A stretch of 64,000 nt of DNA from NCBI GenBank assembly GCA_009801085.1, contig VNWV01000003.1, positions 3,348,001 through 3,412,000 of the forward strand, read 5' to 3'. A model generated the notes under the pieces. That model was not told the origin of the DNA and searched no databases. It saw nothing but the letters and a program-made list of their open reading frames with translations. Position numbers and translations under genes: made by a program. Origin of the DNA: Lasiodiplodia sp. COLG20 (lineage: Eukaryota; Ascomycota; Dothideomycetes; Botryosphaeriales; Botryosphaeriaceae). This document shows, in pieces, positions 1 through 11,074 of the stretch (its first letter is position 1; the number at the start of each line of letters is the position of its first letter).

Positions 1-380
1 TGTCGCTCATCAACATCGGCTCCGACGTCGCCTTCAATGCCATCATCTCCCTCAACGTCGTCTCGCTCATGATCACGTACATGACCTCCATCGGTTGCGT
101 CCTGTGGCGCCGCATCTACCACCCGGAGACGCTGCCGAACTGCCGCTGGAGCTTGGGCAAGTGGGGCGTGCCGGTCAACATCTGCGGCTTTCTGTACTCG
201 ACCCACGCTTTCTTTTGGTGCTTCTGGCCGAATGCTACGCCCACGGATGCCGAAAACTTCAACTGGGCTTCGGTCATGTTCGTGGCTGTGTTCATTCTGA
301 GCAGCATTTATTATGTCTTTAAGGGCAGGAAGGAGTACGAAGGCCCCGTCGTGCTGACCGAGGGCTGGAAGGGCGAGTGA
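1..380 (+). CDS. Amino-acid/GABA permease, C-terminal fragment
   Basis: The reading frame is open from the window edge (first full codon at base 3) to a TGA. It encodes about 125 residues of a hydrophobic transporter end. Two or more membrane spans are visible, around INIGSDVAFNAIISLNVVSL and again around ASVMFVAVFILSSIYYVF, separated by the loop CVLWRRIYHPETLPNCRWSL. Such a loop, followed by a cytosolic end after YVFKGRKEYEGPV, is typical of fungal amino-acid permeases of the GABA/choline-permease (APC) group, which import amino acids or related amines at the plasma membrane. The N-terminal three quarters lie outside the window, so substrate cannot be assigned. Confidence 0.85.
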   Translation, partial: SLINIGSDVAFNAIISLNVVSLMITYMTSIGCVLWRRIYHPETLPNCRWSLGKWGVPVNICGFLYSTHAFFWCFWPNATPTDAENFNWASVMFVAVFILSSIYYVFKGRKEYEGPVVLTEGWKGE

Positions 381-2095
381 CGGTAATTGTACATGTAATA
401 GAGATGACCGAATTATTCTGGCGAGCCGCTCGCCGAGCATACCCTGATTGCCACCATCCCTTCACCTATTCCCAATTAGGCTGAGCTCTCCTCGCTTATT
501 AGTGGCATATTACTGCCACTCGCCGCATTCACTAATCGACATACTTTTTTTCGTTCTTCAAATTCTTTTAGCCCTCGTGGGTAGTTGGATCTGATGTCTA
601 GATGCATTTGTAAAGTTTTGAATGTCACATCTGCGTCCGGATATTCGCTTCATATACCTACAAAAAAAAAAAAGTACGCACCAGCAGAAGGGAAAATAAG
701 AAAAAGGATTACGCACACATCCTAGCCATAGTGTCTTATAGCGGTGGGTGAGCTATTGAAAGCGAGGAAGGAGAGCTAAAAATAAAAAAGAATTGCAGTA
801 ATCCCGAGTTTCGTACTTCCGTAGGATTCATTCGCACACTAGCTACAAATCAAGCTCAACGAACCATGCGTGTGGAATCCCTGGTTCCCCACCTCCCACG
901 TGGCCAGTAAACGCCACACACAAGGGTATTTAAATCGTTGGTTTGATCTCCCACTCCTTAACTTGGCGCCATGGCAGCAAAGAACTGTATAGAGACGTAT
1001 TGCAGCCGAAGGCTTACGTGAAGAATAGAGAGCGATTTTCTTCACGAGAAAAAATGAAACATACACGGGTAGTTGAAGCTATCATCCAGACGTGATTGTA
1101 TAATTATTAACTCGACGTTTGCATCCGGACGATAGCTTCAACTACCCGTGGCACGAGCGGAACCGATAAAATTCGACGCTAGCCTTCATCAGTATCTATT
1201 TATTCGGGTATGGAAACTTCGGCACGAAGGGTCTGCCATACAAAGTAATTAGGTATGTATCATCATCCATAAATTACCTCTCCCCCACCATCATTAGTTG
1301 TCTCTATCGGCACCCAAAAGCAATTACAAAACGAGAAGCATAACTCCCAGTTTTCAAGCGCTCTTTTATTGTTTTTTTTTCTGGCTCTCTGTCTGTGTTT
1401 TCATTTTCATTGACTTTGCTAGACCAAAAAAAGAAGTAAACCCTTGTTCTTCCAATCCTGATCCTCTCTAATATTCTTATACCCTCTGAAGAAAAACAGG
1501 CAAGAATGCTAAATTTTCAAGTGAAACAACCGCAATCGGCAAAAAGCTATTCAAAAAGCCACGTTATACCACGGCTCCGGGAAAGGAGAAACGAAGGGAG
1601 ACTGAAGATCCTGTCGGTGAGGAATGGACTGCGAGATTGAAAATGGGACATGGTGTGTTCGTCCACCAAAACCGAAGAGAAGGAAAAAGGATAGAAGAGA
1701 AGAAAGCAGAGTCGCGGGCAACACCAATAAACCGTGGTATCTCGACATGCGGAACAAAGCAGAGCGGTAGAAGCAAAGGACAATTAAAGAAGACAAAAGA
1801 GAAAAAGAGTAATCGGCCGTCAGGCAACTAGAAGGGAAAAGTGTGAGCGAAGGTGAAGTGGGTAACGGTTTGATGCTGCATCGTGAAGAAAGTTTCCATG
1901 TGAATGGATCCTTGGAACATTGAAGGGCAAGAAAGTTCAGGATGAAAAAAAGAACATTGCAACGAACGCATGGAAGAAGAAAGGATAGTAAAACAGACAA
2001 ATCCAACCATCTCATCGTTATCGCACGCCCCCAGCACATCGTTGCCCGGAGCAGCAAGCGTGACAGGGGCCTGATAATGGGATCCTCACTAGCGG
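381..2095. other. Intergenic region holding one palindromic MITE
   Basis: The spacer lies between the permease end and the convergent kinase end. It contains one copy of the window-wide palindromic element (about 990-1198) and several homopurine or T-rich tracts. Open frames at 1547-2057 on the minus strand are low-complexity pyrimidine-rich reading with no family motif, so I do not call a gene. Confidence 0.6.
990..1198. mobile_element. Palindromic MITE, copy 1 (aged, long form)
   Basis: The core hairpin spans about 1064-1151, with left arm GGGTAGTTGAAGCTATCATC and its inverted match GATAGCTTCAACTACCC. The outer left end, ATTGCAGCCGAAGGCTTACG, matches the outer inverted repeat of the copies at 4602, 46734 and 50673. 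The right end, GACGCTAGCCTTC, matches the right end of the copy at 4801 but is decayed beyond that. A TA dinucleotide precedes the left end. Confidence 0.75.
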
Positions 2096-4314
2096 CTATG
2101 CTGGCTGATCACCCATCACAACATCCGCATCCGAATCCTCGTCCGCACGTCTGAGCTCGCCTTCGATAGCAATTCCGCCAACGACCCAGTCCATCTTCTC
2201 GATCTCATCGAGTGACTTGCGGCCGCGACTGACTTTCTGCAGCAAGCCCTCAACAACGTACCTTGCGCCTTCCCACTCGCTGGCACCAGGCTTCGTGGGG
2301 TCCCAGACGCCATCTTCATCACCAAATTGGCACCACATCCAATCACAACGTGCGATTCTGTGCACCGCCCGGCTGCGTCCGCGGGCTTTTCCAGGTGGGG
2401 GGTCAAACGGCAAACGGCCTTCCATGAGCGAGTAGAGCACAACACCGAGGGCCCAGGCGTCGGTCAGACGACCGTCGTACTCTTGGCCAAGAAGGATCTC
2501 AGGAGCAGCATAATCTTCACTTCCGCAACGAGTCTGAAGCTTCGGATTGTTGGGGTCAATGCGGCGGCAGAGGCCGAGGTCCGTGAGGGTTATGAGAGCC
2601 GTGCGGTGACGCGAAGGATTCAAGAGTTCACGAAGGGTGGACACGGGGACATTGAGAAGAACGTCTGTTTGATGGTCAACGCACCGGCCAACAGGAGTTG
2701 GCACGTCACAACAAAAGGAAGCTTACTCTCGAGTTTGATGTCACGGTGGACGATGAGTTCACTGTGCAGGTACCGCACGGCGCCAACCAGTTCCGCGAAG
2801 AGACGCTGCACGACAGGTGCAGTCAGCGCATCGCGTCCTCGGTCCGCAAGCTCGTACAGATCGCCGCCCGGGCAGTAGTTGAGGACGATGAGCGCGCGAT
2901 GGTCGTCGAAATCGAAGGCCTTAAGATGGATGAGCGAAGGATGGCAGATCGACCGGAGAACCTCCACTTCGCGCTTCAATGTCATTTCCACGCGTGCCTC
3001 GTCTGCTCCACCGGCCGGCCCATGCTCGACGACCTTGATAGCTACGAGCTTCTTCGGATTGAGTTTCGATTCGTCCAGGACTGCTTTTGGAGAAATCTTT
3101 TCCCTTGTGGCCAGGAGGACCTTGCTGAAAGCGCCTTGACCGAGCTGGCGGAGTGGAAGATAGATCTTTTTCTTTCCAGAATCGTGCCTTACCACAAGAT
3201 ACTCTACTCCGGCATCTTCCTCCTTCAATTCCTCCTCTTCACTCTCGATAGAGCCTCGGTTGCTGGGAGGCGGCGTCGGGAGCGTCCGGGTTGGCTCAGC
3301 TCCAGGAGCAGGAGCAAGGCCACGCTGCGCGGCAAGGTACTCCTCACGCCGCAGCTGCGACTGTGAGGCTGCCTGCTCGAGAGCAGTCGGCTGCACGCCA
3401 GCGTTAGCAGCAGAAATCGTGACGGTCCTTGGGCGGGTATTCACGAGGTGCTCAGGCACGAACTCGCTCAGGCTCCGGTTGCGGCTGTGGTTCGCTTTGT
3501 TCTTCTCTATTGCGTGCACATTGGCGCTGTGCGCCTCGACAGCCGCCGTCATCAGGCCCGAGTATCCCTTGTTCTTCCTGGACGGGGTCCTCGAGGGGGA
3601 CAGGGTGCCGGTCGACAACATGGCGAGCGAGTCCTCCCGAGACACAGCTGCGGATCCACGCGAGTCCGGTCGGTGTGCTTGTCCTGGAGCGGCAGCGGCA
3701 CGGCGCCACGGGCCGGGCGAATCGCTCACGATCAGCGGAGACGGGAGAGGCGTGATGTCAGCAAGGGCGCCGAGAGCGGGCGAAGAGATGGCTGAGCTGG
3801 GAGAAAGCGAGGAGGTGAGACTGGCGGCCGAGAGGGTGGAGCGGAGGCCTTTGGCGTTCTGTTGGATATCCATGGGGGCCGTTCCCGGGGTCTGCGAAGC
3901 CTCTGCAGGGGTGTTGACGATGGAGGGAGTCCGCGATAGCTCCCTGGAGGCGGTGGTCAGCTTGGAGAAGTCGGTCTGGAGTTGCAGGCCGGCGGCGGAG
4001 GGCGAGCGGCTGTGCGGCCTGCTGCCGGGGTGAACGGGCAGGTGGGCTGGTGGTGGATAGGTGGGCGCAGCGTCGATCCGCGGCAGCGCAGCGGAGGGAA
4101 CCGCGTGCTGGGGGGTTGCGAAAGCTGGCGCGTCGCGCGCACCGGCGTCGCGGGCTGGCGGTTGAGATTGAGTCGTCGGCGCAGGCTGAGCGGCTGATGT
4201 CGGGTGTTGAGCGGCAGAGACACAGCGCTGACTAGTCGTAGGCGTGGGGGCGTGATGGAGGTGCGAAGGCTGAGGGCCTTCAGGCAGTGCAAGCAAGCTC
4301 TCGGGCTCGCCCAT
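2096..4314 (-). CDS. Ser/Thr protein kinase with long disordered N-terminus
   Basis: Two exons, 4314-2727 and 2664-2096, are joined by a 62 bp GT-AG intron and encode 718 residues. The join restores HRDIKLEN exactly across the splice. Residues 1 to about 370 are Ser/Pro/Thr-rich and probably disordered. The kinase domain follows: Gly loop GQGAFS (392-397), VAIK lysine (427), HRD (523-525), activation segment [10 protein letters not shown], and the [12 protein letters not shown] helix. The magnesium motif reads DLG (558-560) rather than DFG, with about 14 extra residues between the catalytic Asn and DLG. The catalytic Lys, Asp and Asn are present, so activity is likely. It resembles CAMK-like fungal kinases, possibly the PRR1 type, which is a memory-based guess. 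It should phosphorylate intracellular proteins; substrates are unknown. A MITE lies about 290 bp upstream of the start. Confidence 0.9.
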
Positions 4315-4601
4315 AGCGGAGGAGAGGTGAGAGGCGGGCTGTTGGAGTCGTCGCGGAACGTCGAGGTGAACCGATGGCGGCTACTAGGCTGTACCGTGTG
4401 GCCTGTGCCCGCGCCCTACACCAATGTTCTCGGCCTTGCCTGAAGCCAGCGCCTGCCCGCTTCGTCCGTACCCAAAGGAACAGGGGCCGTGGCCTGCCCC
4501 GGACGGTACGACCTTTGCCTGTGGCTTTGCCGTCTGCTTCCCTCGTTGCGGGAACGCTAGAGGGAACATCCTGGCTCATGCGACTCCTTTGGTGCCGTCT
4601 A

Positions 4602-4755
4602 CAGAGGGGTATTGCAGCCAGTGAATTTGTTTATCTCTCATGTCATGGGGACTTGAAGCTATCATCCGGATGCAAATGTCGAATTAACAATTAGACATTC
4701 ACGTCCGGACGATAGCTTCAACGATCCACGAATGCCTTGCAATACCCCTCTTCTG
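4602..4755. mobile_element. Palindromic MITE, copy 2 (compact form)
   Basis: The outer ends are inverted matches: CAGAGGGGTATTGCAG at the left and TTGCAATACCCCTCTTCTG at the right. The left end is preceded by TA; the right is followed by TT, so the target duplication is imperfect. The central hairpin at about 4650-4728 has arms CTTGAAGCTATCATCCGGA and TCCGGACGATAGCTTCAA. At 154 bp it is the shortest outer-plus-core copy. It lies in the likely upstream region of the kinase gene. Confidence 0.85.
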
Positions 4756-4800
4756 TTCGGGTGCGACAGAAGGCGCGTCAGCAGGGAACAATACTCTCTA

Positions 4801-5014
4801 CAGCCCCCTCTCGCAGCCGACGGCTAGCGCGAAGAATAGCAGGGCTCCCCAGCTCTTCCTTGGAAAAATTAACATATGTGGGTAGCTGAAGCTATCGTCC
4901 GGACGTGTATGTAGAATTAAAAATTCGACATTCTCGTCCGGACGATAGTTTCAACTACCCATGACATGAGCAAAAAACAAATGCACGCTAGCCATCGGCT
5001 GCAAGAGGGGACTG
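4801..5014. mobile_element. Palindromic MITE, copy 3 (best preserved long form)
   Basis: This 214 bp element is flanked on both sides by TA. It begins CAGCCCCCTCTCGCAGCC and ends GGCTGCAAGAGGGGACTG, terminal inverted repeats of about 30 bp that continue as GACGGCTAGCG and CGCTAGCCATC. The central hairpin at about 4880-4965 has arms TGAAGCTATCGTCCGGACG and CGTCCGGACGATAGTTTCA. CAG...CTG ends with TA duplication are typical of Tc1/mariner/pogo-type elements. There is no room for a transposase, so it is non-autonomous. Confidence 0.9.
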
Positions 5015-5346
5015 TATCAAGGCCCTGCACCTCCACACCCGGCCTGCGCTAGCACCTCAACGCTCATGCACGGCGAGATAGGTGGCCGATGCGGGTGGCT
5101 TTAATTCTAAATTCGAATGGTGGTGATTCACAACTGCATGGATGAGTGTCATGTTTTTTAACGTTTTTTTTTTTCTTTTTGTCGTTCTTTCTTCTATCTG
5201 CTACTATGCCTGTGCCGTTGGATTATTGTAAAGTCTAGAAAACAAAAAGCAAATTGAATGAACCCATTTGGGATGCCGACCCGATTCGGCCATTAACTGT
5301 CCATTACGGTGGAAATTGAGTTCTCGAAATGAATACGAGATGCGAT
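5015..5346. other. Short intergenic stretch with T-rich tract
   Basis: The spacer lies between MITE copy 3 and the stop codon of the coiled-coil gene. It holds a T/C-rich run near 5156-5190, likely part of a 3' untranslated region, and no recognisable gene. Confidence 0.5.
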
Positions 5347-8300
5347 CTAGAACCGAGTTCCGGACCGAACGTAATTGTTGTACGAGGTGCCACCAGGGTA
5401 GTAACCATCCTGACCGTTGTAGTAGCGACCACCAACATCAGTATACGGCTGGCGGTCCTGCTGTTGACCAGACACCATCTGACGAGAGGCATCGTAGTTG
5501 CCCCACTGCCGCGCGAGTCCATCCATGTTAGCCCGGTTCTGACCCTGGCCATTCCTGTCGGTCGAGCCAACAACAGGTGGGCTGGTTTCCAACTTCTTCT
5601 CGAGCTGGTTGACACGCTCCTCGACGCTTGATAGCTTCTTGGCCAACTCGTTATTCTGATTGGTGATCTTCCTCAAGGGCTTGATGACGTGATCGTCCAT
5701 GCTACGAGAATGGGCATCCAGGGTGCTCTTCAGATTCTCGGTCTCGCCGATAGCACGGCCCATGTTGTGTTCGATGGCGTTCAGGTGAGAACGAACGTCG
5801 GCAAAGTACTCATCCATCGTACTGCGTATCTCGCTGAACTTCTTCTCGCTATTACCGACGATTTCCTCCTTGGTCAGCTTTTGGACATCGCTGAAGGTGC
5901 GGAAAGTCTCCTCGATATGGTAGTGGAGCACGTGGAAGTGCGTGAGTAGCTGCTCGTGAGTCGGCATGGTGGGCTGAATGGTAGGAAGGAAAGGTCCCGC
6001 AAGCGGCGACGGCACAGCACTGGGGTGGTTGAAGCCGGGGGTTATCGGGTTCGGGTTGTCGCCAAGCTGCTGGGCTAAGTACGGCGTCAATCCGATCGGT
6101 TGGAAGGCGTGGTCGGAAGACTGGCCGCCATGCGGCATGTTGGGGTTGTTGCCGTCGGTCTGAGGTTCGGTACCGCTCGAAGCAGGGTTGCGCTCAGCAG
6201 CACCGTCGTAGCTGGTGCGCTGCGGGTCGTCGCGCACGTTTGCCATGTTTGATGAAGCTCGGTCTGTAACGCGGTTGAGAGAAGTTATTGAGATATCCGA
6301 AGCGGCGAGTGCATGACGGAGCTTAGTTGGGATAAGAGAAAGACGCGCACCAGGCGGCGGCTTCTTCGTCCAATTCAAAGACGAGGTACGAGGCGGACAG
6401 GCAATGTGACTCTTCTCGTCCACGACTTGGGTGCCGTTCTCGTCCTCGAAGACAAACTCACCTGAAGACAGGCGGTACACAACAGGCAGCGACTTCTTTG
6501 AGCTGGGGCTATCGTTCAAGGTCGCCTTTGAGTTGGCGAGGTGGTCGCAGGGCGGTGAAGAGTCGACGATGGTGTGAAGAGCGGGCGTAGCTTTGGAGTG
6601 AGGCCTCTTTCCGCGCTAGAGGTTCGGGTTAGCGAGATATTCCAGCGGATTTTATGCGGAGGCGGGTGAGAGCGTGAAGAGAAGGTGCGCGTGGCTTCCG
6701 AATTTGGGAGGCACCCCACGTGCTAGGCAGCATGGCAGTAGCGAGCAGAATAGCAGGGCTCTAGATCATAGCGCAATTATGACCCGGCTCTGCCTCAGAA
6801 AGAAAAATAACGTATGTGGGTATCTGAAGCTATCGTCCGGACGTGTATGTAGGATTTTTAATTCGGCATTCTCGTCCGGACGATAGCTTCAAGGCCCCCC
6901 GATAAATGAACGTTTTGACACCTACCTCCTTCAGATCCGGAGTTTTGAACAACGTCGAGTAGACCGAGGGCGAATAGTCGTTGGGCCTATAGGCCATCTG
7001 CGGGAGATAGCCTTCCTTTGTCAAGCCGTCCCAGCGAAGACCGTCAGGACGTAGGCCATCGGGACGCGGAGTCTCTCCGGAATACAGGTTACTGGTCGGA
7101 GAGCCGATGACACTTGCTTTCAAGGACTGCAAGCTTGGAGAGATCTCAATCAGTCTCGCGTATTCAGCTGCTCCATGCTTGAACCAGGTTGCTGGGCCTT
7201 TCTCATCTTTCCGTGCCCTTTCACCGAAGTCTATGCTCGATATTTCGTCACACTCATCCGCAGTGTCGATCCCCAGACCGCTCATACCACCTCGCTTCTT
7301 TCCAGCAAGGGCGTCAAGCGCGGCCCTGATATGAGGTGGAGTATCCTTGGCTGGCGGCGTGGGAGGAAGGGATGGGTTGGACTCTTGAGGGGCGAACCGG
7401 CGGCTGTTGCTGTACGAGTCAATGGCGATACGGACAGTGCTGTCCTCGAAAGCTGTCTTGCGATCAGGCTCTGCCGAATTGCTGGCTGGGAAGACAGGAG
7501 GCAGTGCCGTAAGGTCCTTGTCGTCCTGCTCAAGAGTAGTTTCCGGGAGAGAACTGGTGGTGTTAGCACGCTTTCGCTGGGCCTTGCGGCGATTCAAGTT
7601 CAAAGTCCACTTGGACGAGCTGTTGTGAGCATCTGCTGTAGTCGAGGTGCCTAGAAACTTTGCCGCCTTGGACGGAATGTCAAGCTCAACCAATGGGCTA
7701 CACTGATTGCCTACGGCTGAAGAGCTGGCGGGAGCCTTGATACCTGGGATGTTGAACGACAGCTTGCCAGGCTTGCGCAAATCTTTGGAAGAGGAGGTCT
7801 TAGTGTTTCCTGGCAACGAAGCCTTGCGCTGGTGGGTTAGGTGCTTCGCAAAGTGCTGGCGAGGCACGTTGGGTTGCGTATCATCTCCCGAGCTGGACAG
7901 AGAAGCAGCATCAATGGGGCTGTCTGTCCTTTGTGCCATCATACGAAAGAGCCTGCCTTCGCTGCGACTCTCGATCAGAGCACGGTCAGTAGCCATCGGC
8001 TCCGTCTCAGTGTCAGGTACGAGCTTCAACTCATGCTTCGGCGGGGATTGGGGCTGGTTCATCTGCATCATGAACGTAGTGATGGTAGTTGCTGGAGGCG
8101 AGGTGATGTCTGGCTCAGGCGGAAGAGTCTTGTCCTCTGAACGGATGTCTGTCGACGCAGACTCGGTCTGACCGCGCTGCTGCACCTTGGCGGCATTCTC
8201 CCTGTCTACCTGCTCGCGATAGAAGTTATTTCCAATGTAGCGATACGCATGCGAGCGCTGTGTCTCATCGAGAGCGGCGTAGGGCCTCTCGTCTTCCGGG

Positions 8301-8365
8301 ACCTTGGAAGACTTCTTGGGGGACGCGACACGTCGTTTTGTCGGACTATAACAGTTGAGCGACAT
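5347..8365 (-). CDS. Large coiled-coil protein of unknown function
   Basis: I do not recognise the family. Exon 1 (8365-6926) starts with MSLNCYSPTKRR and reads 480 codons. A 310 bp intron with donor GTAGGT and acceptor CTCTAG, preceded by a CTAAC branch-like motif, joins it in phase 0 to a 423-codon exon (6615-5347), giving 902 residues. An optional 87 bp in-frame intron at 6350-6264 (GTGCGC...TTACAG) would shorten it to 873. The N-terminus is basic and Ser/Pro-rich. The stretch at about 700-825 is strongly heptad-like (SVEERVNQLEKKLE), and the tail is Gln/Gly/Tyr-rich. A separate downstream gene starting at ATG 6246 is the alternative, but the open frame and clean splice favour one gene. 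A truncated MITE copy sits inside the 310 bp intron. Confidence 0.65.
6720..6900. mobile_element. Palindromic MITE, copy 4 (3'-truncated, intronic)
   Basis: The left part (GAATAGCAGGGCTC) matches copy 3. The core hairpin at about 6817-6891 has arms CTGAAGCTATCGTCCGGACG and CGTCCGGACGATAGCTTCA. The right outer end is missing. The element sits within the 310 bp intron of the coiled-coil gene, its hairpin ending roughly 35 bp from the splice donor. Read in the gene's direction, it supplies a false extension of the open frame (LKLSSGRECRIKN) and then a stop. Confidence 0.8.
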
Positions 8366-9276
8366 CTTGAATAGAAGACTAAGATGATGCGCGCGGATCG
8401 GCGACAAAGAGAGCTGATGGGATCTGCAGGAGCAGTGCGAGGCAAGAGGTTGAGGGTCAAGGAAGAACGGTCGTCGGGAGGATTTGAGAAGGGCGGGTGA
8501 TGGTGGAGATGGGGGGTGGTCGCGGAGGGTCAACAAAACAGACCACCTACCAGCAGCGGCGGAGGAGGCAGCGCAGAACAATGGCACCATACTCTTTGCA
8601 CAAGCAGCCTGAATGCATTGTTCCTCATGATTCCGTTCTTAAAGTAACGGCCAATGCCCAAATGCGCGCTCGCCCTGGGCCGCAGTGCCTGTGCTAGACG
8701 CCCTGCACCGGCAGAGACACTGTGGCATGCCGACAACGTCACGCAAATTGACTCAAAATGAAAGTACTGGGAGACGCGCTGGTAGTTGAAAATTTGGAAC
8801 TGGGGCGTTAAGAAGAGACGTATACTCATCCTGCCGCATCCAGCTCTTGACCGAAGTACAAATTCCTCATAAATGAACATATCCTTGACCTTCCAAAGTC
8901 CTTCTCGTGCTACGAACCATCCACCGCCACGGTTCCAAAGCTAGGAACCGCCGGCGCCCGCCTATCTGACCCCGGATCCGTCCCCCATGTCGTGACCGCG
9001 CCAAGTTCCCAACGCACACAGCCGCAACTGTACCGTCACATCATGATCATGGGCAGTTCCGCGGGCCAATGTCAAATGTCTTCAATGTTTGATCTTCCAA
9101 CTCGAAATCGAAAGCTGCCAAATCTCAGAAGAACTGATATCCGCTACCCAATGCGCCGGGTCTCCACAACAAGGTATCCGGGGAAAACCGACCACGCCCG
9201 ACCTGAAGAAAACGAGAAGCATGATTGATGGCGATGCTTGCCTAGACTGCGCTATGAGCCTCCGATGGCCGGAGAA
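8366..9276. other. Intergenic region between coiled-coil gene and cdc42
   Basis: It contains the upstream region of the coiled-coil gene and the downstream region of cdc42. No open frame carries a recognisable motif. Confidence 0.5.
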
Positions 9277-10119
<843 letters not shown>

Positions 10120-11074
10120 GATGTTGATGTAATGTGCGGGCTACGAAGCTGCGGGCGGGTGGCAGGCGCCGATCGGAGGCGTGCAGGAGTGAGGTGAGGC
10201 TCGTCGGGGCGGCGCGGAGCGAGGGGCGTGGGAAGGGGGCGTGTCGCGTGGTCGGGGCTGGCTGGGCGGCGCAGCACTGGGGTGCTGGGGGCGGTGGTGG
10301 TGTTGGGCTGGCGGTGAGGTATCCAAAGGAAGGTGGAGTAGTGGTGAGGAGCCTGGAGAGGTGTCGACTATCAGCAACGCCGACGCGCCGCGCATCGTCA
10401 GGGCCGCGCGCAGGGAGGCATACCGTCGCCCCGAGATTGAAACCACCGAGGACGCGTGCAACGCGGAGCGATCTGTGGTTGAAACTCGAAACGTAAGATG
10501 GGGGCTCCTTGTCGTGGGTCGGCGTGGTGAGGGCCTGGGCGTGGAGGGCGCTGGTAGGGCGAGAAGGGAGGGGCGGCGCGCGGAGAGTCTAGCAAGCGCT
10601 GGGAAACGAGCTGGAGCAGGCTGCTCTGATGGCAGGACGAGACGGTGCGATAGGGACGGTCTTTTTGGGGACGGCGGAGATTGTATGGCGCGAACAAGTC
10701 TTGCCCCCTTTGATTCGTTCAGCCTCAGCCGCTCGACGCCTCGCAATCAACGCACGCATCATCATCACGGATCCGTTGCACAACACGCGCTCCATGCTGG
10801 CTGCCTACGACTACCTACGGCTGGTGCCCGCTGCGGGCGGCGCGGTGCAGGCAGCGCGCGTGGCCGGGCGGCATTCCAATGCTGCACCGCCTGAGCCTGC
10901 GCCGTTTCCGGGACGCGCTGCCGGCTTGAGGCGTTCAGCGCCGGTCTGCCGTTGAGGACGACAGGCTCTCTCCGCACAGCACGGAGCACCAATCCAATCC
11001 ACCGACAATCGAGCCCCGGCTTGTCTCAACCGCCTTTGAAACACCGCCTTAGCAGCCAGAACTCTAAAGCAGCC
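10120..11074. other. GC-rich upstream region of cdc42
   Basis: About 950 bp of GC-rich spacer separate the cdc42 start from the 3' end of the MFS gene. Overlapping open frames on both strands are Arg/Pro/Ser-rich and show no family motif, as expected of non-coding GC-rich DNA. No repeat family member was seen. Confidence 0.5.

Noticed and set aside
10141..10894. Overlapping long frames on both strands upstream of cdc42.
   Set aside because: Translations are low-complexity Arg/Ser/Pro with no motif, typical of GC-rich non-coding DNA.
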